The notes below the pieces were generated by a model. It was not told where the DNA came from and made no database searches. It saw nothing but the letters and a program-made list of their open reading frames with translations. Shown piece after piece: positions 1-6,883 of a stretch of DNA of 14,580 bases. The stretch is from assembly GCA_023442905.1 (NCBI GenBank), contig JAEZWY010000121.1, positions 1 to 14,580 on the forward strand, in the 5' to 3' direction. The stretch comes from Bacillota bacterium. Its GTDB lineage: Bacteria > Bacillota > Bacilli > Lactobacillales > Aerococcaceae. A program made the translations under genes and the position numbers. How positions within the stretch are numbered: the first letter of the stretch is position 1; each line of letters starts with the position of its first letter.

Positions 1-261
1 GAGTTAGAAGGTAAAGTTGATCAAGCTGAACTTGACGAAGCTAACGCGCTTAAAGATGAATTGAAAGCAGCGCAAGAAGCTGAAGATATTGAAGCAATGA
101 AAACTAAGAAAGATGAATTAAGCGAAAAAATTCAAGCTTTAACAGTTAAATTGTATGAACAAGCAGCACAAGAAGCTGAAGGCCAAGCTGACGCAGGTGA
201 ATCTTCAGATAATGATGGCGATGTAGACGCTGACTTCGAAGAAGTTAACGATGATAAATAA
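1..261 (+). CDS. dnaK: Chaperone DnaK (Hsp70), C-terminal fragment
   Basis: This is the last 86 codons of an ORF that enters from the left edge in frame 1 and stops at 259-261. The fragment is a charged helical stretch with alternating Glu, Lys and Ala, matching the helical lid that closes over the DnaK substrate-binding domain. An acidic, Gly/Ala/Asp-rich tail follows and ends in DADFEEVNDDK, close to the usual Gram-positive DnaK terminus. DnaK is the cytoplasmic ATP-driven chaperone that works with DnaJ and GrpE. dnaJ lies 90 bases downstream on the same strand, the standard hrcA-grpE-dnaK-dnaJ order. The ATPase and most of the substrate domain lie outside the window, so only identity can be judged. 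Any CIRCE operator would lie further upstream. Confidence 0.95.
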   Translation, partial: ELEGKVDQAELDEANALKDELKAAQEAEDIEAMKTKKDELSEKIQALTVKLYEQAAQEAEGQADAGESSDNDGDVDADFEEVNDDK

Positions 262-272
262 TGCATAAGTTA

Positions 273-306
273 GAAACCCTGTCTTCTTTGAGGGCGGGGT
301 TTCTTA
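273..306 (+). terminator. Hairpin between dnaK and dnaJ (terminator or attenuator)
   Basis: GAAACCCTGTC (273-283) pairs with GGGCGGGGTTTC (292-303 region) with a few G-T pairs and a 5-7 base loop. The following tail (TTCTTATGTT) is only moderately T-rich. The hairpin may therefore terminate only part of the dnaK transcript and lower dnaJ expression, or protect an RNA end. Confidence 0.65.
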
Positions 307-315
307 TGTTATGAT
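288..315 (+). promoter_or_regulatory. Weak candidate promoter for dnaJ
   Basis: A TTGAGG hexamer (288-293) and TATGAT (310-315) are separated by 16 bases. The -35 element lies inside the 3' side of the hairpin that follows dnaK. Such a promoter would let dnaJ be transcribed separately when the hairpin terminates dnaK transcripts. The match is modest and AT-rich DNA gives chance hits, so this is tentative. Confidence 0.3.
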
Positions 316-351
316 GAACTACATAACGCATGATTCAAGGGGGAGTACAGC

Positions 352-1527
352 GTGGCTGAAAAAAGAGACTACTATGAAGTCCTTGGTGTGTCTAAGACCG
401 CCAGTAAGGATGAAATAAAGAAAGCCTATCGAAAATTATCAAAAAAGTATCATCCAGATATTAACAAGGAAGCAGATGCTGAAGATAAGTTTAAAGAAAT
501 ATCTGATGCATATGAAGTCTTAAGTGATGAACAAAAACGTGCAGCCTATGACCAATATGGCCATGCAGCTACAGATGGTGGCTTTGGAGGCGGCAGTGGA
601 TTTGGAGGCGGTGGTTACCAATCTTACGGTGGCTCTGGTTTTGAAGACATCTTTGAGCAATTCTTTGGTGGCGGAGGCGGCGGCTTTAGCGGTTTCGGTG
701 GTGGCTTCGGAGGCGGCCGTACTGCTAATCCAAATGCACCGCAACAAGGTGATGACTTACAATACAATATGGACCTAGAATTTGAAGAAGCGATCTTCGG
801 GACTGAAGAAACCGTTTCTTATCGTCGCGAAGTAGACTGTAAAGTATGTGAAGGTTCTGGTGCGGAGCCAGGTACTGCTGTACATACATGTCCTACTTGT
901 TCAGGTTCCGGTGTTGAAAAAGTTTACCAACAAACACCATTAGGTCGTGTTGTTTCTCAATCTGTATGTCATGAATGTTCAGGTAAAGGGAAAATCTATG
1001 ACCAAGCTTGTCACCACTGTCATGGTGCAGGTCGTGAAACTGAAACGCATAAAGTGAAAGTTAATGTACCAGCTGGGGTAGAAGATGGTCAAAGCATGCG
1101 TCTAAACGGACAAGGTAATGCTGGTAAAAATAATGGACCAGCTGGAAGCTTATATGTTGTTTTCCATGTAAAACGATCTGATATATTCGAACGTGAAGGA
1201 TCTGAAATACGCTATGTATTACCAATTAACTTTGCACAAGCAGCTTTAGGTGATGAAATCGAAGTTCCTACTGTTCATGGCAAAGTTTCCATGAAGGTGC
1301 CTGCTGGTACGCAAACAGGAACTAAATTCCGTTTACGTGGTAAGGGAGCACCTAAATTGAATGGTAATTCAAACGGCGATCAAATAGTTACTGTTAAAGT
1401 TGTGACGCCTAAGAATCTGAATGAAGAGCAAAAAGCTTCATTGAGAGCCTTCGCAAAAGCTTCAAATGATGAAGTAAGTGAAGAGGATAGAGGCTTCTTT
1501 GATAAGTTAAAAGATGCATTTTCATAA
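352..1527 (+). CDS. dnaJ: Chaperone protein DnaJ (Hsp40)
   Basis: This is a 391-residue type I DnaJ, a normal length. It delivers unfolded proteins to DnaK and stimulates its ATPase in the cytoplasm. The J domain spans residues 5-70, with the essential HPD at 34-36. A long Gly/Phe-rich linker (about 76-122) follows. Four zinc-binding CxxCxGxG repeats begin at C163/C166, C180/C183, C206/C209 and C220/C223, all intact. The rest is the two-part substrate-binding C-terminal domain and dimerisation end. The start is GTG at 352, placed 6 bases after a GGGGGAG ribosome site at 339-345. It follows dnaK by 90 bases and ends at a strong bidirectional terminator facing the minus-strand gene. Nothing is missing. 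Confidence 0.97.
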   Translation: MAEKRDYYEVLGVSKTASKDEIKKAYRKLSKKYHPDINKEADAEDKFKEISDAYEVLSDEQKRAAYDQYGHAATDGGFGGGSGFGGGGYQSYGGSGFEDIFEQFFGGGGGGFSGFGGGFGGGRTANPNAPQQGDDLQYNMDLEFEEAIFGTEETVSYRREVDCKVCEGSGAEPGTAVHTCPTCSGSGVEKVYQQTPLGRVVSQSVCHECSGKGKIYDQACHHCHGAGRETETHKVKVNVPAGVEDGQSMRLNGQGNAGKNNGPAGSLYVVFHVKRSDIFEREGSEIRYVLPINFAQAALGDEIEVPTVHGKVSMKVPAGTQTGTKFRLRGKGAPKLNGNSNGDQIVTVKVVTPKNLNEEQKASLRAFAKASNDEVSEEDRGFFDKLKDAFS

Positions 1528-1533
1528 GCAGTA

Positions 1534-1580
1534 AAAATGGTAGCAGAAGTCAATTTGACTTTTGCTACCATTTTATTTTA
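1534..1580. terminator. Bidirectional terminator between dnaJ and the convergent gene
   Basis: A 19-base stem (1534-1552 with 1556-1574, one G-T pair) has a 3-base loop. A run of A lies on its left and TTTTATTTTA on its right. It can therefore act as an intrinsic terminator for dnaJ on the plus strand and for the oppositely oriented gene at 1603-2658. Confidence 0.9.
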
Positions 1581-1602
1581 GCTTTGTTTTATGTGGTATG
1601 AA

Positions 1603-2658
1603 TTAGAACCAAAAACTACCACCCATGTTAGCAAGTTCATAAGAACTATCATCACCACCTAAGATGATAGCTTCTTTGGCCATTTTCAAGTCCTTATCTG
1701 AAATTTCACCGACAACATTTAAGAAAGTATAGAAATGTTTTAAGGCTGTTTTATATGAATTAAAGTCTGCTTTTGATGTAGCGATGTGTTTATCTAAAAT
1801 AAAAGTACTTAAAAAGTGTACAATTGTATCGAAGTCATCGGTATTATCAATTGGTGTAGTAGGGTAATAATAGTTTAGATAATCTTGGATATAAATTCTA
1901 GCCCTAGACTGATGTTTGCGTATGCTTTTTGGGCTTAGACCTCGTATTTTTTCTAAATACGTAGAAAACGCATCGAGTATGATTTCATTATTGCTTGTTA
2001 ACTGATCTTGGAAAGCGTCCTCGTCTTCATTTTTAATCTGTTCAATCTCATGATAGGATTGCCAGTTCTTTTGAACAATGGATTGGTTGTCATTTTCACT
2101 ATCAGAATTTTTCAATTTTTTCTCTATAATTGCTATTGGTGTAAAGTGAAGTGGCTGGTCAAATGCCTTACTAGTTTCATCTGTAGCTGCAGGCTGACTA
2201 AGTGTTAATATAGTATTGTTCAGCATAAGCATCATGCGTAGTGGATATTCTTGGCTAAGATCGACACCATAAGTAGATAGGGCGAGTACTGTTTCATTTA
2301 ATATGCCTGTGATTCTACGATCTGTTGTGGGGCCAATTGCCAAAGTAGGATCAGTGTCTAAATAGTCATGAATTTGTTCTTGTGATATGGCACATAATTC
2401 TAATGATGCCGATATACCAACTCTGACAAGTTCTTCAATCTTTTTCTTCTTTGTTGCGTTGACATCATTGATGATAACAACTGCAAGCGTTTGATTATTA
2501 ATTAGACATAGAATTTTCTTTCTTTTTTGGGTGAAATATTTACCTGTCCAAGTAAATAATGGGTTTTCTGAAGCATAAGCTTGACTGTTTTCTTTCGTCA
2601 TTTGCTCATCTACGGCGTTAAAAAGAGGTTCAGTTTTTTTGGTAATTTGAATCAGCAT
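1603..2658 (-). CDS. Uncharacterised protein: DUF6933-like N-terminus plus orphan SAM-like (integrase core-binding type) domain
   Basis: This 351-residue protein is of unknown function. Residues 1-146 start MLIQITKK and contain a block around 'LFTWTGKYFTQKRKK' followed by a hydrophobic strand. This layout resembles DUF6933-type proteins, from memory and not searched. An acidic, low-complexity linker spans about 150-225. Residues 227-320 contain 'YLEKIRGLSPKSIRKH', 'ARIYIQDYL' and 'YKTALKHFYTFL'. This is the four-helix pattern of the N-terminal core-binding domain of tyrosine recombinases. No catalytic domain follows: the Arg-His-x-x-Arg-Tyr set is absent, so it is not an active integrase. The tail ends GGSFWF. 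No signal peptide or membrane helix is seen. The start is ATG at 2658, 7 bases after a perfect GGAGGT; two upstream in-frame ATGs lack such spacing. It lies alone between dnaJ and divergent lepA. Confidence 0.8.
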   Translation of the reverse strand: MLIQITKKTEPLFNAVDEQMTKENSQAYASENPLFTWTGKYFTQKRKKILCLINNQTLAVVIINDVNATKKKKIEELVRVGISASLELCAISQEQIHDYLDTDPTLAIGPTTDRRITGILNETVLALSTYGVDLSQEYPLRMMLMLNNTILTLSQPAATDETSKAFDQPLHFTPIAIIEKKLKNSDSENDNQSIVQKNWQSYHEIEQIKNEDEDAFQDQLTSNNEIILDAFSTYLEKIRGLSPKSIRKHQSRARIYIQDYLNYYYPTTPIDNTDDFDTIVHFLSTFILDKHIATSKADFNSYKTALKHFYTFLNVVGEISDKDLKMAKEAIILGGDDSSYELANMGGSFWF

Positions 2659-2665
2659 GTACATT

Positions 2666-2671
2666 ACCTCC
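2666..2671 (-). promoter_or_regulatory. Ribosome binding site deciding the start of the 1603-2658 gene
   Basis: The minus strand reads GGAGGT here, then AATGTAC, then ATG at 2658. The spacing of 7 bases is ideal. The in-frame ATG at 2664 would sit only 1 base from the Shine-Dalgarno sequence, and the earlier ones lie upstream of or inside it. This fixes a 351-residue product. Confidence 0.8.
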
Positions 2672-2812
2672 ATCTTTAAAGTACAAGGATTAGTCAATAT
2701 ATTTTATTACGATTAGGATACCATATATTTATCATTAAGCTAATGTCTGTTAAAGGACTATTTATATAGTATAACAATAGGTAGCATTAGAAAGGATAAA
2801 GTAGGCAAAATG

Positions 2813-2841
2813 TTGTGGTAACGGGGTAATTTTGCTATAAT
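2813..2841 (+). promoter_or_regulatory. lepA promoter
   Basis: TTGTGG (2813-2818) and a perfect TATAAT (2836-2841) are separated by 17 bases, a typical vegetative sigma-A promoter. Transcription would start near 2848, about 26 bases before the lepA start. The rest of the 215-base divergent region (2659-2812) is AT-rich. It must hold the promoter of the minus-strand gene, but no -35/-10 pair there stands out. Confidence 0.75.
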
Positions 2842-2873
2842 GATAATTGCTGAAAATAAGAGGAGGATGGAAA

Positions 2874-4697
2874 ATGGATATCCAAGAAATGAAAGCAAGA
2901 CAAGAAAAAATCAGAAATTTTTCCATCATCGCGCACATTGATCATGGTAAATCTACGCTAGCAGACCGTATCCTACAAAATACAGGGACGGTTTCTGAAC
3001 GCGAGATGCATGACCAATTATTAGATTCTATGGATCTTGAACAAGAACGTGGTATCACGATTAAGTTGAATGCAATTGAATTAGAATATAAAGCGAACGA
3101 TGCGGAAACTTATATTTTCCATTTAATTGATACACCAGGGCACGTAGACTTTTCATATGAGGTTTCACGGTCTCTTGCAGCCTGTGAAGGTGCAGTATTA
3201 GTTGTGGATGCAGCGCAAGGAATTGAAGCACAAACACTAGCAAACGTTTATTTAGCTGTTGAAAATGATTTGGAAATTGTACCAGTCATCAATAAAATTG
3301 ATTTGCCTGCTGCTGATCCTGAAAAAGTGAAACAGGAAATCGAAGATGTGATTGGCTTAGATGCTTCTGATGCGGTATTGGCATCCGCTAAAGCTAATAT
3401 TGGTATTGAAAAATTGTTGGAACAAATCGTTGAAAAAGTACCTGCACCAAGCGGGGAAATAGAGGCACCTGTTCAAGCATTGATTTTTGATTCGGTTTAC
3501 GATGCTTATCGAGGCGTTGTATTGAGTGTCCGGGTTGAAAATGGTGTCATTCGTAATGGTGACCGAATCCAGATTATGTCAAATGGCAAGACTTTTGATG
3601 TCACAGAAGTAGGGATTATGTCACCTAAACCAATCCCTCGCGATTACTTAATGGCTGGTGATGTTGGTTATATCACGGCAAGTATCAAAACAATTCAAGA
3701 TACACGTGTTGGGGATACTGTTACTTTAGCTAATAATCCTGCAACCGAACCTTTAGCAGAGTATAAACAATTAAATCCGATGGTATATTGTGGTTTATAT
3801 CCGGTGGACTCGGCTGACTATGTTGATTTACGTGAAGCTTTAGAAAAACTACAATTAAACGATGCATCTTTAGAATTTGAAGCAGAGTCTTCTCAAGCGC
3901 TAGGGTTTGGTTACCGTTGTGGTTTCTTAGGTATGTTACATATGGATGTTATTCAAGAGCGTATTGAGCGAGAATTTAATATTGACTTAATTGCAACGAC
4001 ACCTTCTGTAATTTATCATGTACATAAAACTGATGGTACTACGGTAGAAGTTGCAAACCCGTCTGAAATGCCGGACCCAACTTATATTGAGTCTATTGAA
4101 GAACCAATTGTTAAAGCAAACATCATGGTACCACAAGAGTATGTGGGCGCAGTGATGGAACTAGCACAACGAAAACGTGGCAACTTTATCACCATGGACT
4201 ACTTAGACGATATTCGTGTCGATGTAAAGTATGAATTACCATTATCAGAGATTGTTTTTGACTTCTTTGACCAATTGAAGTCTAATACAAAAGGTTACGC
4301 TTCGTTAGATTATGAAATTGGTGGATACCAAAAATCTAACTTAGTGAAATTAGATGTCTTACTGAACGGCGATGTCGTGGATGCATTATCTATTATCGTT
4401 CATAGAGACTTTGCTGAGAGTCGTGGTCGCGTTTTAGTAAGTAAATTGAAAGAAGTTATTCCAAGACAACAATTTGAGGTGCCGATTCAAGCAGCAATCG
4501 GGCATAAAATTATTGCGCGTACCAATATTAAAGCCCTTCGAAAAGATGTTACTGCCAAGTTATACGGTGGGGACGTTACACGCCGTCAGAAACTATTAAA
4601 GAAACAAAAAGAAGGTAAAAAACGTATGAAAGCTATTGGTTCTGTTGAAGTACCACAAGAGGCTTTCTTAGCTATCTTAGATATGGGCGAAGAATAA
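2874..4697 (+). CDS. lepA: Elongation factor 4 (LepA), back-translocating ribosomal GTPase
   Basis: This is a 607-residue LepA, full length for the family. LepA is an EF-G-like GTPase that binds ribosomes and aids stalled or initiating translation. The GTPase motifs are visible: G1 AHIDHGKS at 20-27, G2 RGIT at 59-62, G3 DTPGH at 86-90 with the catalytic His90, G4 NKID at 140-143, and an SAK-type G5 near 170. The family-specific C-terminal domain follows, with a Lys/Arg-rich segment near the end (RRQKLLKKQKEGKKRMK). The start is ATG at 2874, 7 bases after GAGGAGG. A TTG at 2847 is in frame but lies at or before the predicted transcription start, so it is unlikely. It is a monocistronic unit with its own promoter and terminator. 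Confidence 0.97.
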   Translation: MDIQEMKARQEKIRNFSIIAHIDHGKSTLADRILQNTGTVSEREMHDQLLDSMDLEQERGITIKLNAIELEYKANDAETYIFHLIDTPGHVDFSYEVSRSLAACEGAVLVVDAAQGIEAQTLANVYLAVENDLEIVPVINKIDLPAADPEKVKQEIEDVIGLDASDAVLASAKANIGIEKLLEQIVEKVPAPSGEIEAPVQALIFDSVYDAYRGVVLSVRVENGVIRNGDRIQIMSNGKTFDVTEVGIMSPKPIPRDYLMAGDVGYITASIKTIQDTRVGDTVTLANNPATEPLAEYKQLNPMVYCGLYPVDSADYVDLREALEKLQLNDASLEFEAESSQALGFGYRCGFLGMLHMDVIQERIEREFNIDLIATTPSVIYHVHKTDGTTVEVANPSEMPDPTYIESIEEPIVKANIMVPQEYVGAVMELAQRKRGNFITMDYLDDIRVDVKYELPLSEIVFDFFDQLKSNTKGYASLDYEIGGYQKSNLVKLDVLLNGDVVDALSIIVHRDFAESRGRVLVSKLKEVIPRQQFEVPIQAAIGHKIIARTNIKALRKDVTAKLYGGDVTRRQKLLKKQKEGKKRMKAIGSVEVPQEAFLAILDMGEE

Positions 4698-4712
4698 ATG
4701 ATAAACTAAGCT

Positions 4713-4750
4713 AAACGAAGAATGTTGCAATGCACATTCTTCGTTTTTTT
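4713..4750 (+). terminator. lepA terminator
   Basis: AAACGAAGAATGT (4713-4725) pairs perfectly with ACATTCTTCGTTT (4734-4746) over an 8-base loop. A run of seven T follows the G-C part of the stem (4744-4750). This is a strong intrinsic terminator. Confidence 0.92.
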
Positions 4751-4770
4751 ATATTCATTTGCCCTTATAC

Positions 4771-4801
4771 TTGCCTTAAAGTGCACTCTAAGGTGTATAT
4801 T
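4771..4801 (+). promoter_or_regulatory. MerR-type promoter and operator for the SDR-ADH operon
   Basis: TTGCCT (4771-4776) and TATATT (4796-4801) are separated by 19 bases, 2 more than the optimum. The spacer region carries a 20-base palindrome at 4774-4793 (CCTTAAAGTGCACTCTAAGG), symmetric except for one pair. A long spacer filled by a dyad is the layout of promoters activated by MerR-family regulators, which untwist the DNA to align the two hexamers. No merR-like gene is in the window, so the regulator is unlinked or absent. Confidence 0.75.
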
Positions 4802-4811
4802 GATATCTGAA

Positions 4812-4845
4812 ATGAGATACGTAATACTAGCTCGTCTCATCTCAT
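4812..4845 (+). other. Leader hairpin upstream of the SDR gene
   Basis: ATGAGAT (4812-4818) pairs perfectly with ATCTCAT (4839-4845). An inner ACG/CGT pair can extend it past a 3-base bulge. It falls in the predicted 5' untranslated leader, about 25 bases before the ribosome site, with no T run. It might affect mRNA stability; no regulatory role can be shown. Confidence 0.35.
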
Positions 4846-4867
4846 GGCACAAAAAGGATACTTGATC

Positions 4868-4875
4868 AAAGGAGG
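4868..4875 (+). promoter_or_regulatory. Ribosome binding site fixing the SDR GTG start
   Basis: AAAGGAGG is a near-perfect match to the 16S rRNA end. It lies 7 bases before GTG at 4883. This argues against the longer reading from ATG 4844, which would place the site inside the coding region. Confidence 0.75.
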
Positions 4876-4882
4876 TTTTTTA

Positions 4883-5698
4883 GTGAAAGATGTATTACTA
4901 TTAGTAGGTGCTGGACAATTAGGTATGGCAATTGCTCGGCGGATTGGATTTAATCATAAAATTCTAATTGGAGATAAAAACTTTGATAATGCGATTGCAA
5001 TCGCTGATACATTAGAAGGGGCTGGCTTTGATGTAGTTGCCACTGAAATTAATATTGCAGATAAAACTTCTATCCTTAGTTTTATTAAAAAAGGGCAAAG
5101 TTATGGCGAAATTAGCTTATTCATCAATGCCGCAGGTGTCTCTCCTAGTCAAGCATCTATCGAAACTGTACTCAAGGTTGATTTATATGGGACTGCTGTT
5201 TTGCTCGAGGAGATAGGGAAAGTTATCAAAGTAGGAGGTGCTGGGGTAACAATTTCTAGTCAATCTGGTTATCGGATGCCAGCATTAACTACAGAAGAAG
5301 ATCGTCTTCTAGCGATGACACCGGTAGACCAGTTACTTGATTTAGATATTTTAAATCCTATAAATATTGATGATTCGCTACATGCCTATCAATTGGCTAA
5401 ACGAGGAATTGGAAAACGCGTGATGGCTGAAGCCGTTAAGTGGGGGAAAAAGGGTGCACGCATAAATGCTATATCACCGGGGATCATCGTCACCCCCTTG
5501 GCAGTTGATGAATTTAATGGGCCTCGTGGAGATTTTTATAAAGACATGTTTGCTAAAAGTCCTACTGGCCGTCCAGGTACGGCAGATGAAGTTGCAAATC
5601 TAGCAGCAATTTTGATGGGAGGCGAGGGTGCTTTTATCACAGGATCAGATTTCTTAATTGACGGTGGTGCAACGGCAACCTTTTACTACGGAGAATAA
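4883..5698 (+). CDS. Short-chain dehydrogenase/reductase (SDR)
   Basis: This is a 271-residue classical-size SDR, an NAD(P)-dependent oxidoreductase of unknown substrate. The Rossmann start is VGAGQLG (residues 8-14) in place of the usual TGxxxGxG. D31 after the second strand hints at NAD(H), and NAAG lies at 82-85. The catalytic Ser is probably S126 or S128, and the Tyr/Lys pair is YQLAK at 169-173. The Ser-Tyr gap is about 43 residues instead of about 13, so an extra loop (about 131-165) probably shapes the substrate site. PG (after 'INAISPG') and a C-terminal DGG motif are present. The start is GTG at 4883, 7 bases after AAAGGAGG. An in-frame ATG at 4844 lies inside a leader hairpin and has no ribosome site. 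It is first gene of an operon with the zinc dehydrogenase, behind a MerR-type promoter. Confidence 0.88.
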   Translation: MKDVLLLVGAGQLGMAIARRIGFNHKILIGDKNFDNAIAIADTLEGAGFDVVATEINIADKTSILSFIKKGQSYGEISLFINAAGVSPSQASIETVLKVDLYGTAVLLEEIGKVIKVGGAGVTISSQSGYRMPALTTEEDRLLAMTPVDQLLDLDILNPINIDDSLHAYQLAKRGIGKRVMAEAVKWGKKGARINAISPGIIVTPLAVDEFNGPRGDFYKDMFAKSPTGRPGTADEVANLAAILMGGEGAFITGSDFLIDGGATATFYYGE

Positions 5699-5725
5699 TT
5701 TTAAGAAAAGAAAGGGCGTAAATAA

Positions 5726-6760
5726 ATGAAAGCAGCAATTTTTAATGAGCCAGGAAATATGAGTGTTACAGATATAGCGAAACCTCAAATTCAAGCACCA
5801 CACGATGCGATTATTCGAGTAGTAAGAGCTTGTGTTTGTGGGTCAGATTTATGGTGGTATCGTGGTATTTCAGATAAAACTAAAGGAAGCCAGACTGGAC
5901 ATGAAGCCATCGGTATTGTAGAAGAAGTAGGATCGGCAGTTAAAAATATCCAAAAAGGTGATTTTGTTATTGTACCTTTTACGAATGGTTGCGGACACTG
6001 TGCAGCTTGTAAAGCTGGATTTGACGGTGACTGTGCTACTTTCACAGGTGGCGCATTAGGTTTTCAAGCTGAATACCTACGCTACGTATCGGCTGACTGG
6101 GGCTTAGTTAAAATACCTGGGCAACCTGGAGATTATTCTGCTGATATGCTGAAATCGTTCACAACTCTTGCGGATGTAATGGCTACAGGTTACCATGCAG
6201 CATTTACAGCTGAAGTAAAACCAGGAGATACAGTAGTGGTTGTTGGAGACGGTGCAGTTGGATTATGTGGTGTTATCGGTGCTAAGTTATTAGGAGCAGA
6301 ACGTATTATTATTATGAGTCGTCATAAAGATCGTCAGGAATTAGCGATAGAATTCGGCGCAACAGATATTGTCGCTGAGCGTGGTGATGAGGGTATTCAA
6401 CGTGTTATCGCATTAACTGGCGAAGGCGCTGACGCTGTTTTAGAATGTGTTGGTTCGCAACTAGCTGTAGAAACTGCTGTACAATTAGCTCGTCCAGGTG
6501 CAGTCGTTGGTCGAGTAGGCGTTCCCCATATCGATGAGTTAGATACCAACAAATTATTCTGGAAAAATATCGGTCTTCGAGGTGGTCGTGCTGCAGTAAC
6601 CACTCATGATCGTGCTGTCCTCCTCGATGCTGTTTTAGAAGGCCGAATTAATCCAGGTAAGGTATTCAATATGGCATTTGAGTTAGATGACGTACAGGCC
6701 GCTTATGCAGCAATGGACGAACGTAAGGCCATTAAATCGCTATTAGTTATCTCAGAATAA
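5726..6760 (+). CDS. Zinc-dependent alcohol dehydrogenase (MDR family)
   Basis: This 344-residue medium-chain dehydrogenase has normal length. It probably oxidises an alcohol or reduces an aldehyde/ketone with NAD(P). The likely catalytic zinc ligands are C38, H59 (GHE at 58-60) and D150, an arrangement like Thermoanaerobacter-type ADH. A structural zinc site is formed by C89, C92, C95 and C103. The nucleotide-binding motif GDGAVG lies at 174-179. Substrate and cofactor cannot be read from the sequence; sorbitol/threonine-dehydrogenase-like relatives share these motifs. It starts with ATG 27 bases after the SDR stop, with a modest AAAGGGCG ribosome site and no terminator between, so the two are probably co-transcribed from the MerR-type promoter. 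No clear terminator follows within 6761-6810. Confidence 0.9.
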   Translation: MKAAIFNEPGNMSVTDIAKPQIQAPHDAIIRVVRACVCGSDLWWYRGISDKTKGSQTGHEAIGIVEEVGSAVKNIQKGDFVIVPFTNGCGHCAACKAGFDGDCATFTGGALGFQAEYLRYVSADWGLVKIPGQPGDYSADMLKSFTTLADVMATGYHAAFTAEVKPGDTVVVVGDGAVGLCGVIGAKLLGAERIIIMSRHKDRQELAIEFGATDIVAERGDEGIQRVIALTGEGADAVLECVGSQLAVETAVQLARPGAVVGRVGVPHIDELDTNKLFWKNIGLRGGRAAVTTHDRAVLLDAVLEGRINPGKVFNMAFELDDVQAAYAAMDERKAIKSLLVISE

Positions 6761-6810
6761 TTTCTGCTAGCATCACGCCTATTGGATAATTACTTACAGA
6801 AGGCTCTAAA

Positions 6811-6839
6811 TTGTCTTTACCAATATTTAGGATTATACT
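6811..6839 (+). promoter_or_regulatory. Promoter of the M20 peptidase gene
   Basis: TTGTCT (6811-6816) and TATACT (6834-6839) are separated by 17 bases. Both match the sigma-A consensus well, and the predicted start lies about 40 bases before the gene. Confidence 0.7.
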
Positions 6840-6883
6840 ATATATGTTATTGGAAATGTGGTTAAACAATAGGAGGTTTTATT

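Noticed and set aside
308..327. GTTATG/CATAAC dyad as an operator for dnaJ
   Set aside because: Only 6 base pairs with an 8-base AT-rich spacer; it does not match CIRCE or any operator I know and is near chance level.
520..778. Overlapping frames in the Gly/Phe region of dnaJ on both strands
   Set aside because: Repetitive GGN/TTY codons keep other frames open by chance. The translations are low-complexity and have no start signals.
1555..1561. TTTGACT as a CtsR half-site
   Set aside because: It is a single heptad inside the terminator stem of dnaJ, without a second repeat or promoter.
1603..2658. Reading the minus-strand gene as a phage integrase and the region as a mobile element
   Set aside because: Only a core-binding-like domain is present. 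The catalytic Arg/His/Tyr domain is missing, there are no attachment-site repeats or tRNA, and the flanks are core genes.
2847..2873. TTG at 2847 as the lepA start
   Set aside because: It lies at the predicted transcription start, has no ribosome site, and adds nine residues not typical of LepA. ATG 2874 has GAGGAGG at good spacing.
4844..4882. ATG at 4844 as the SDR start
   Set aside because: It overlaps the 3' arm of a leader hairpin and lacks a ribosome site, while GTG 4883 follows AAAGGAGG and begins the Rossmann strand as expected.
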